Assembly: GCF_004664715.2 (NCBI RefSeq)
Contig: NC_051074.1
Coordinates: 21,162,558 to 21,226,557 of the forward strand
DNA length: 64,000 nucleotides
Direction of reading: 5' to 3'
Origin: Peromyscus leucopus
Lineage: Eukaryota > Chordata > Mammalia > Rodentia > Cricetidae
Shown here: positions 56,487 to 64,000 of the stretch, in pieces
Layout of the letters: each line of letters begins with the position of its first letter
Position numbering within the stretch: position 1 is the first letter of the stretch
Position numbers and translations under genes: made by a program
The notes under the pieces: model-generated
The model's input: only the letters and a program-made list of their open reading frames with translations
Database searches by the model: none
What the model was told of the DNA's origin: nothing

Positions 56487-56828
56487 TGTTGCTGGAGGGC
56501 TTCTCTCCAGGTTCCCCAAGCCCCGCAGTCCCACAATCCACTTATAAAATAATCACTCAGACGCTTATATCACTTATAAACTGTATGGCCGTGGCAGGCT
56601 TCTTGCTAACTGCTCTTTTATCTTAAATTAACCCATTTCTATAAATCTATACCTTGCCACGTGGCTGGTGGCTTACCAGAGTCTCTACATGCTGCTTGTC
56701 CTGGCGGTGGCTGCAGTCTCTCTCTCAGCCTTCCGCTTCCCAGAATTCTCCTCTCTCCTTGTCCCACCTACCTCCTGCCTGGTCATTGGCCATCAGTGTT
56801 TTATTTACATAGAGTGATATCCACAGCA
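56487..56828 (-). repeat. 5' LTR of the mys-like element
   Basis: Same length as the 3' LTR, ending ATCCACAGCA on the plus strand. The two visible differences are C for T near 56640 and C for T four bases before its end. Confidence 0.92.
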
Positions 56829-57315
56829 TGGGCTAGCCTAGGGTCCTCTTCAATTTGGTTGGACAGCTGGTTATGTCAGATCTGTTGGATCCTGAGTTCA
56901 GTTGCCCCTGTGGCAGTAGTGCCATTGAGGGCCATCTCTAATAACATTGAGAGTAAGATGGGATTTCTCTTTTCCTTGTGGTAAGGGCCCAGGTCTACCT
57001 CTGGTCCAGGAAAAATATCTAGGTCTAGAGTCAGGAATACCATCCTGCAAGCCCCTACTGGTATAACAGATATATATATCAGTACATGCCATTTGGAGCC
57101 TTGATTCAAGTCACCAAGAGGGGCAGCCTTCCCTCTGCCCGTATGCATTCTTCTCCCAATACCTGGACAGGTGACCTGTCGGGCAGGAGTTGTCAGGGCT
57201 GTCCAGGGCTGTCGGATTTCCTAGAATCAGGCTAGGGATCCCAACACAGTTGTAAGTTACCTTGCTAGCCTTTACACAGATCTAGCAACTTTTTCCAGCA
57301 CCAAGTCAACCATGG
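56829..57315 (-). pseudogene. ERV env, surface/transmembrane junction, broken
   Basis: On the minus strand a 90-codon frame (57148-56876) contains HKEKR, resembling a furin-type SU/TM cleavage site. A small-residue-rich hydrophobic stretch follows, like a gamma-type TM fusion peptide region. The frame stops shortly after. Its continuation is beyond the mys-like insertion at 53564-54003. It is a non-functional remnant of a rodent endogenous virus. Confidence 0.6.
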
Positions 57316-57716
57316 ACAGTGTCTTGGTTAGGGTTTCTATTGCTGTGAAGAGACACCATGACCACAGCAACTCTTATAAAGGAAAACATTTAATTGGGCC
57401 TGGCTTACAGTTTCAGAGGTCTGGTCCATTGTCATCATAGCAGGAAACATGGCAGTATGCAGGCAGACATGGTGCTGGAGAAGGAGCTAAGAGTTCTACA
57501 TCTGGATTCACAGGTAGCAGAAGGAGACTAGGTGCTACACTGGGAGTATCTTGAATAGATGAGACTTCAAAGCCTACCCACACAGTGACACATTTCCTCC
57601 AAGGCCACACCTACCCCAACAAGACCACACCTCCTAATAGTGCCACTCTCTATGGCCAAGCATTCAAACACATGGGTCTATGGGGGCCATACCTCTTCAA
57701 ACCACCACAGACAGTA
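57316..57716 (+). mobile_element. URR1-like repeat inserted in the ERV
   Basis: 'gtcttggttagggtttctattg' start, 'cttcaaaccaccacagacagta' end. GGACAGTG / AGACAGTA at the two ends suggests an 8-bp duplication with two mismatches. Confidence 0.72.
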
Positions 57717-58120
57717 GGGCATGGCTGGCGTTTGCAAGTTGGAGCATTTTCACTAGACAGGCATCAGGGTCAAATTTGGACAAGTCTTTTCTCAAGATGT
57801 GGCAGAGGCCCATGGGAGCAAATTGACCTTGCTCAAAGGTATAGAGTCATTGGCGGAAACTTTAGCCAATTGAGAGACCATTGGTCCATTTTCTCCCTGA
57901 CAATGGAACGTCACTCATCCCGCCCCAAAGTTGCAGGACTTCCACTGTTGAAGCTTTGTTATCTTTAGTTTGCAGAGTAGCTCTTGTCCCTCTGCCCATT
58001 AGTCCCTGACACAGAGACCTCTTGTCCTCCCATGGATGCACTATCCCATGCCCCTGACCAAGCCAAGTCCACAAAGTCCCTACTTCTTAAGAAGGGCCAA
58101 TATTCTCCTCTACAGTCATG
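57717..58120 (-). pseudogene. ERV internal remnant, probably env surface region
   Basis: A 70-codon minus ORF at 57862-58074 is Trp/Gly-rich. Position between protease and the env cleavage region suggests SU or the pol/env junction. No motif is decisive. Confidence 0.35.
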
Positions 58121-58340
58121 TTCACTCTAGCAGACTCATCCATATGCTACGTATGTTAGTCGCCTCCAGTTCCTGCAAATTTATTGGGCCGGGGCTCAGT
58201 GCCGCAGGGCGGCTGGAAGGACTACCGGTAACTGGCTTTATCGTAGTCTGGGCACCATCTGAAGGAAAGAAGACAAGGTCCCAAAAGGGGACCATTAGTT
58301 TTATTGAGTGGCCTCCCACAGAGCAGTCCCATGGCCCACA
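58121..58340 (-). pseudogene. ERV protease-like remnant
   Basis: On the minus strand one frame (58319-58122) starts like a retroviral protease entry (GGHSIKLMVPF) and reads DGAQTT where active retropepsins have a DTGA-type catalytic triad. The catalytic motif is therefore broken. The remnant is followed by no RT, RNase H or integrase text. Confidence 0.4.
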
Positions 58341-58639
58341 GAATCAGTATTTCTTAATGGCCTGGTGGCTGCAACAATGGTCAATGTGTCTTTGGTGTTC
58401 TTCCCTTGTGGGAGAGGTTACCATGGAGATGACTGCTCCTGTGTGCCCCAAACACATCTCTTTATGACTGTGGCTCCTTGTGGCTCCTGTGGCCAATCCT
58501 GATGGAGCCCAGTGGCTCTCAGTCTGAATCTGCCTCCCAGACAGCAGCCTCAGCCCCACTCCAAACCCCCCATGGGGACTTTGGTTTCATTGCAGCTACT
58601 GTAGGGGTCTTATGTTTTCCTTTTACGATTTATCTCCTT

Positions 58640-58945
58640 CGGTCACCCGTGTCCTCTTCCTTGGGGACTCACTCTTCCAGTGCCCATTTTCCTTGCAGTG
58701 GGCACATTGGTCCCTATCCAATGGTCTTCTGCAATCCTGCCTTCTTTTATGTTACTGGGTGTCTGAATGTTTCCCTGTGTGCAATGCGAACACCATCATT
58801 TTTGCTTTTTCCCTCCAAGTATTCTCCCTTGTCTTCCTTTGCAACCTCTTCCAGGTTAGCAACCATCGAAATTTCCTCAGGGGCCTGCCCTGAGGAGATC
58901 TCTCCCAGAGTCCTGGGGAAGACACTACAAAAAGTGGAGTAATCT
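58640..58945 (-). pseudogene. ERV gag remnant: nucleocapsid zinc knuckle and preceding charged region
   Basis: On the minus strand the codons at about 58662-58715 read CAHCKENGHWKSES, a CX2CX4HX4C knuckle whose last Cys is Ser. A Lys/Glu-rich segment (58752-58940) lies just upstream, as in the C-terminal capsid region of gamma-type gag. A single knuckle also fits gammaretroviruses. Frameshifts break the frame. Confidence 0.7.
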
Positions 58946-59825
58946 GAGGGAATGAATCTAAGTACACATGCTCTTTCATCCGTCTACTTTATTCCTCTGA
59001 GGTTAAATTCTATCTACACAGCTTCAATTCTGTTCTTATATTTATCTCCTCTCTGTCCCTTCTCCTCCTGTCCTCTCCTAACTCTAACTCTTTTCCATCC
59101 CATCCTCATTCTTCTCCATCATGGTTCCTTCCCCTTCCTCCTCTGGAACCAGTCCCCCTCTTAGCAGCAGCCTGACTCTTCCAATCCCATACAAAGCTTC
59201 CAAGGTCCCCACAAGAGCAGTGATAGCCAACTTCATTTGCAACCCAAATGGGGAGTGAATAGAGGAGGTGGGGTCAAATAAGGCCTGGAATAAGTCAGAA
59301 AAGGAATTTATATGCTCAACATATATTCTTATAAGTGGTTAGGTGAAATGTTATGAGTCTATCATAAATGTGCTCAAACTACAATCTTAGAGGTGGTTAG
59401 GTAAAAGAGTCTATAAGTCACTAAAATAAAACTGCCTCTATTTTCCTAGGTCGACATATACTGGCAGGGCGGGGTGACTCTGCTTGGAGCTAGGATCTGC
59501 CTCATAGCTACATCGCACCTGGAATGAAAAAAAAAACAAAAACAAAAAAAAACAACTTTTGTTCTAAGTCAATGGCTCTGGAATATCATTTGGGCTGTGA
59601 GAGAAAGGGGGGTCTAAGATTCATTTGCACGAGAAATAAAGCTATGCACCTAGCTGTCCCCTAAGTGGTGTCTCTGGAAGGATGTTTTCCTTGAGTCAGG
59701 AGACTGTTTGCTGTTATGGCCTAGGATACTTGAGAAGTATTTCAGATAAATACACTGTTAGGAGTTCTTCGAAGCATACAAAAAAATCATTGCAGGAACT
59801 GGCTAATATATATATACAAAAGCTA
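58946..59825. mobile_element. Unassigned insert between gag nucleocapsid and capsid remnants
   Basis: Capsid-like coding ends at about 59830 and the charged/nucleocapsid part begins near 58945. The 0.88 kb between is pyrimidine-rich on the left (59030-59160) and has AATAAA near 59426, an A-rich stretch (59527-59555) and no gag text. It is probably another inserted repeat, but no target duplication was found. Confidence 0.4.
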
Positions 59826-60340
59826 AATATCACCAAGCCCCATTAAGCCATGGCTTGACCTTTGGAAAAGTCCTTGACCTTTCCAAGTAATAGCTTTTGT
59901 TATAGTGGCTGGATTCCATTCTATTTTCCTGTGGCTTGCAGCAAGCAACCACTTGGATGGCAATGTCTATGAACTGATCAATACCCATCCCTGTGAGCCC
60001 CTCTAACTTTTGGAGCTTTTGGCGAACATCTGGTACCAATCGTTGAACCAAAGTTGTGTTGATCGTTGTCTGGTGCTTACAGAACTCTGGGTCTAAAGGA
60101 GTATGGATTGACTTCTCCAGTACTGGCCAGTTTGTGACTCCACAAAATCCATGCTGAACTCCCTCAGGGATGGCTTGCCTCAGTCTGGGAAAACTCTATA
60201 GGCCCTCTGGCACAGTGGGATCCCATTTGGGAAGCTCATCAAAGTGGAAATCAGTACATTGCTCTAGGTTATTAGTGGGGGCTTGAATGATTAACCAGGC
60301 ACATGCTGCCTGGCAGATCCTACGCCATTCATCTGGCTGG
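59826..60340 (-). pseudogene. ERV gag remnant: capsid
   Basis: A minus frame (60051-59830) reads VQRLVPDVRQKLQKLEGLTG, which has the spacing of the capsid C-terminal homology region of gamma-type gag. The preceding part to about 60340 has matching coding flavour, broken by at least one stop. Capsid normally forms the shell of the particle; here it is degenerate. Confidence 0.65.
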
Positions 60341-60420
60341 GGGCGGGGATGGGGGGTTGGGAGGTGGGGGGATGGGGGTGGGAGGAATGGGGGGGGGGAG
60401 GTGGGGGGGATAAGGAGCTG
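60341..60420 (+). repeat. G-rich simple repeat
   Basis: Runs of GGGGTGGGGGGA type lie inside the gag remnant. It may form G-quadruplexes. Confidence 0.85.
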
Positions 60421-60744
60421 TTGACAGTTGTCCCAAGTAGGCTAGTAGCCATGCAGACGGTCAATCGTAGCTTGTGCTTGCTCCAAGTATGGCAGAATAC
60501 AATGCTACCATTTCAGACATGGCGAAGAGCTGATAAACATATTGAACCAGGCCTGGTCTGAGAGTCCCCTCCTCCTGGAGGGTGGTTGGCTCCAGAGTTT
60601 GACACAATGGACACAAAGCCTCCAAGGGACCTGGATCCTTAGCCTTAGCGGCCTGAGGTGGGTGATCCCCGCCCCCCAGTGGTCTGCAGGCAAAGGGGCT
60701 GATGGTGTTAGTGGCATGGGCAAGCTCTGATGGTGAGGAAGGAT

Positions 60745-61179
60745 TTAAGGTAGACAATAGAGCTCAAGGTCCTTGCCTCTGAGGGCAGGGGTAAGAGGGT
60801 GGGTACATGCAGGAGGAAGGGGACACAGAAGCAGTTCCAGATCTTGGTCCTCCACCTGGAGGACGTGTGGCTTTTCCAGGTTGAGAGCATCTGAGAGATC
60901 GGGGCTGCAGTGGACTCCAAGGGATGTGGAATCAAAGCCACTCAGGGGACTGGAGCGCCAGACTATCCCCAGGAATTCGTGTAAGGAAACTCGTGAGCAT
61001 GGCCTGGGTCTCCAGTGCAGGTGTCCCGCACTCTGCAGATGGTGGCCGGGTCCAGGGTTCCTTGTGAAGGCAAGCCATGTTGAAGAAGAGCCACAGACTT
61101 CACAGAAGGCCCTCAGTCTAAAAGGCCTCATCCTCACATTGTAGTCTCCAGAGAACCCTGCCTTGAAATTTGCCAACAT
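60745..61179 (-). pseudogene. ERV gag remnant: matrix (N-terminal) region
   Basis: A 144-codon minus frame begins MLANFKAGFSGDYNVRM and continues with LRAFCEV, the pattern of the N-terminal matrix part of class I ERV gag. It changes frame soon after. The true start is likely here at 61179, since 5' of it is leader-like sequence. It is the best preserved part of this provirus, but no complete gag frame exists. Confidence 0.6.
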
Positions 61180-61458
61180 CCTCCGAAGCCCCTGCCATAG
61201 GGCACTTCAACTGAGAAGAGCCCACGGCTTGATTTTATATGTGCCTGGTGTATATGTAGCATGTGCACACAGAGGGGTGAGAGCCCAGAGGACCCCCTTC
61301 TGTCTGATGCCTACTTGGCCTGCCACCTGGTGGCAACTTACTAACCCAGGCCCACACCCTTCACCTACCCCATGACTGCCACCTGATTCAGATGACTTAT
61401 CAGGTACAGTTCAGACACTCAAGAATCACAGTTCTGGTCAAAATTGACTGTCCTCCAC
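61180..61458 (-). mobile_element. Probable ERV leader, 5' LTR not found
   Basis: Upstream of the gag start on the minus strand. No primer-binding site or LTR end could be recognised before the LTR of another family at 61459. Confidence 0.35.
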
Positions 61459-61990
61459 TGTTGTAGAATATTATTTTAAGGTGTGATGCTTTTGTTTATG
61501 TTGCATTTAACTCTGTGAAGCTGTGTTACTGTGCCCATCTAAAACACCTGATGGTCTAATAAAGAACTGAACAGCCAATGGCAAGGCAGGAGAAAGGCTA
61601 GGCAAGGCTGGAAGGCAGAGAGAATCTATAGAAGGTGAAATCTGGGAGAAGAGAAAGGAAGTAGCCAGAGAAGGAGGAGGACTCCAGGGGCCAGCCACCC
61701 AGCTACACAGCAAGCCACGGAGTAAGAGTAAGATTTACAAAAGTAAGAGAACAGGAAAAACCCAGAGGCAATAGGTAAACAGGATAATTTAAGAAAAGCT
61801 GGCAAGAAACAAGCCAAAATAAGACCCGGCCTTTATAATTAAGAATAAGCCTGGGGGGGAGGGAGAATAAGCCTCTGTGTGTGACTTATTTAGGAGCTGG
61901 GTGGTGGGCCCCCCCTCAAAAGAGAAGGAGAGCAAAAAGAAGCAACACTCATCTGTCCTGTAGTTGGTATTTGTAGGATATACCAACAGT
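61459..61990 (+). mobile_element. Rodent LTR (unnamed), sense
   Basis: 'taaaacacctgatggtctaataaag' (two phrases), 'aacagccaatggcaaggcagg', 'gggccagccacccagctacac' and 'aataagcctctgtgtgtgac' form a characteristic rodent LTR order. It has AATAAA at 61558. The ends are approximate and no duplication was seen. Confidence 0.6.
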
Positions 61991-62023
61991 GTACAGAAAG
62001 AAGCGCTTCCCCAGATGAACACC

Positions 62024-62534
62024 TGTTGCTGGAGGGCTTCTCTCCAGGTTCCCCAAGCCCCTGCAGTCCCACAATCCACTTATAAAATAATCACTCAGAC
62101 GCTTATATCACTTATAAACTGTATGGCCATGGCAGGCTTCTTGCTAACTGTCCTTATAGCTTAAATTAATCCATTTCCATAAATCTATGCCTTGCCACGT
62201 GGCTGGTGGCTTACCGGCATCTTCACATGCTGCTGGTCATGGCGGTGGCTGCAGTGTCTCTCCGCCTCAGCCTTCTGCTTTCCTGTTCTTTTATTTCTCC
62301 TCTCTGTTAGTCCCGCCTATACATCCTGCCTAGCCACGACCAATCAGGTTTTATTTATTGTCCAATCAGAGCAACTTGACATACAGACCATCCCCCAGCA
62401 TAGCCAAGTGCAGACCATCTCAGACACCTGCACTCAGGCCCATGGTCCTAATCATCCTCCATGTGGACCTGCTGGGCAAAGCCACGAGGAACCCAAGAAG
62501 GGCTCCCACAGGACATACAGAACATCCCACAGCA
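62024..62534 (-). mobile_element. Solo LTR of the mys-like superfamily with an extended U3
   Basis: Starts TGTTGCTGGAGGG like the mys-like LTRs and ends CATCCCACAGCA. AACACC is repeated at 62018-62023 and 62535-62540 (perfect 6 bp). At 511 bp it is about 170 bp longer. The additional part at about 62345-62520 is not found in the 342-bp LTRs. It represents a distinct subfamily. Confidence 0.85.
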
Positions 62535-62540
62535 AACACC

Positions 62541-63719
62541 AGCCCAGAGAAGCCTGCCTGCCCACTGCAGAGCAGGCAAAGCTAAATTGTGTTTCCAAAT
62601 TCATAGTTAATGAGGCTACTCTCATCAGTGTTCCAGACAGAATAGTCATAGACAATTACACAGAACATTTTATCACTGAAACTTGTAGGGGCTTTCCTTC
62701 TTAAATTATTAATTATTTGCATTGATTCTCCACCCCCATTCAAGCCTTGCTCTCCCTTGGCCAGAGATTCCATTTGGCAACTAGTGGACATGACAATATG
62801 GCCACATTAACCTGGGGTGGAGAATAAATGTAGATTCGGAATTTAACCAGTTATTGAACATTTGGGAGAAGGACCAAGTGAGGATGAACACATAATGCCC
62901 GGTATAATTATAAAGCATTATGAAAAATTAATGCTCATAACAAAATGAATTACATAGCTAAGAGTTAGTAATTATATTAATGATATTCTACTGTGTCTTT
63001 TCATCACAAGAGTTTACCCACATTATCACTGTAATTAGCCCAATTTTGCTAGAAAAACAAACTTTATTTTGACTAGCTAATAAATTCTAAAGTAGGGTGG
63101 GGTGGGGTGGACGTTTTCCAGCCTTAGAATCAAGAGGAAAGTTTCCTTCAGCCTCATTACACTTTGAATTGGAAAAAAAAAAAAAAAAAAAAAAAAGGAA
63201 AACATTTGATGATGTTTCAGGTGTGGGTTGTTTTTTTAAAAGAATTTTCACATTGGCATTGCTTCGTAAACAGTGGGTCACAGCTCCACACGGGAGCATA
63301 CAACCGAAGGCAGGTGTGGTGAATCTGCTGACGGGGAAGGGTTCCTGAAGACACAACGACACTCATTAGTTCAAAATCAAGCTTGAGATGAATCTGAGGG
63401 GTCCTGGCAGCGCTGGCCCACACTGCACCTCATAACTTCACTGCACCATCGCCTTCAAACAAATGTCATGCACACCTGGCAGGATGCACGCCATCACAGC
63501 TGTGGACCACAGTGCAGCCAGAAACACCTGGGTTCAGATTCAAGATGCCTGGATGGTACGAGCCGCAGTGTCTTTACTGCACATACAGTTTTCTGCTCTT
63601 ATGAAAATGTAATAGTGCAATCACAAAATGTATTTTATTACCATCATTCCTTATCGTGAAAGTACCAAATTAGTACTGCTTTTGACTATGATAGTAGAAT
63701 GTTTGATTTCTAAGTTTGA
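62541..63719. other. Unassigned AT-rich sequence
   Basis: Contains (GGGGT)n at 63095-63110 and a 25-base poly-A at 63172-63196. No gene is recognised. Confidence 0.4.
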
Positions 63720-63895
63720 GGGCTGGCAAGATGGCTCCGCTGGTGAAAGCAATTGCCATGAAACCAAACAACACGAACCTGCTGCATAGGGGAATGAGAA
63801 TAGACTTCCACACTGCCTTCCAGTATCACTGCAGTACCGCTCACGCACATGCGCGCACACACACGCACACGCACACGCACACACACACACATACA
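63720..63895 (+). mobile_element. B2/B3-type SINE with CA-rich tail
   Basis: 'gagggctggcaagatggctcc' head, then diverged body, then (CACG)/(CA)n tail at 63842-63892. Confidence 0.7.
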
Positions 63896-64000
63896 AATGT
63901 GAGATGTTGAGTTCCTGCATTGTTTCATATTTAGAAAGTTGTCTAATGAATTTAAGCCTGTGATTGAGACAGAATTTACAGTCCTTAAACATAATTCTCC
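63896..64000. other. Unassigned window end
   Basis: No recognisable element. Confidence 0.4.

Larger units (their letters stand above)
54004..56828 (-). mobile_element. mys-like LTR retrotransposon, complete, 2,825 bp
   Basis: Two LTRs of 342 bp each (54004-54345 and 56487-56828) differ at two positions by eye. TGGGCT flanks both sides (53998-54003 and 56829-56834), a perfect 6-bp duplication. On the minus strand the 5' LTR is followed by AA and TGGCGCCCAACGGCTCGA (primer-binding site, tRNA-Lys-like, 56467-56484). A polypurine tract abuts the 3' LTR at 54346-54365. The internal 2.1 kb has no gag, pro, pol or env I can recognise, so the element is non-autonomous. The size and LTR length fit my memory of the Peromyscus mys element. 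It sits inside an older ERV env. Confidence 0.9.

Overview
This is a stretch of rodent nuclear DNA that is non-coding or nearly so. Dense B1, B2/B3 and B4 SINEs, rodent-type LINE-1, several rodent ERV LTR families and long CA/GT microsatellites point to a muroid rodent. The B1 3' sequence, several LTRs and a 2.8-kb LTR element matching my memory of the Peromyscus 'mys' retrotransposon (about 2.8 kb, LTR about 343 bp) suggest a cricetid, perhaps Peromyscus. All family names are from memory; no database was searched.

Layout. 1-15 kb: eroded LINE-1 pieces (1.3-2.8, 5.1-5.5, 11.9-12.8 and 13.6-15.0 kb), one LTR inside a LINE-1 (1928-2339), an ERV-derived block (7.3-8.8 kb), a solo LTR (9659-10195) and a candidate minus-strand coding exon at 5636-5771. 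15-36 kb: SINEs, a MIR, three minisatellite-like arrays (16.5, 22.4 and 31.1 kb), a 470-bp GT/CCTGTG array (27.5 kb), solo LTRs (23324-23752 and 24733-25249), a LINE-1 carrying two nested insertions (28.7-29.6 kb) and a promoter-like region near 35.4-36.0 kb. 36.4-42.1 kb: an almost full-span minus-strand LINE-1 with an internal deletion and a mutated reverse-transcriptase active site. 42-52 kb: a solo LTR with a perfect 6-bp duplication (42439-42933), SINEs, a partial provirus interrupted by a solo LTR (47.5-48.9 kb) and an LTR carrying two nested DNA-transposon-like repeats (49.8-51.2 kb). 53.2-61.2 kb: a decayed class I (gamma-like) ERV on the minus strand with gag, protease and env remnants but no recognisable RT or integrase. 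It is split by the young mys-like element (54004-56828), by another repeat (57316-57716) and by an unassigned 0.9-kb insert. 61.4-62.5 kb: two more LTRs. The window ends in AT-rich sequence and a SINE.

No intact cellular gene, rRNA, tRNA gene or CRISPR array is visible. Most long ORFs come from repeats that lack stop codons (GT arrays, minisatellites) or from transposon remnants. The only candidates for host gene structure are the exon at 5.7 kb and the promoter-like block at 35.4-36.0 kb. If they belong together, the window lies mostly within one very long 5' intron of a minus-strand gene, but the sequence alone does not prove that.
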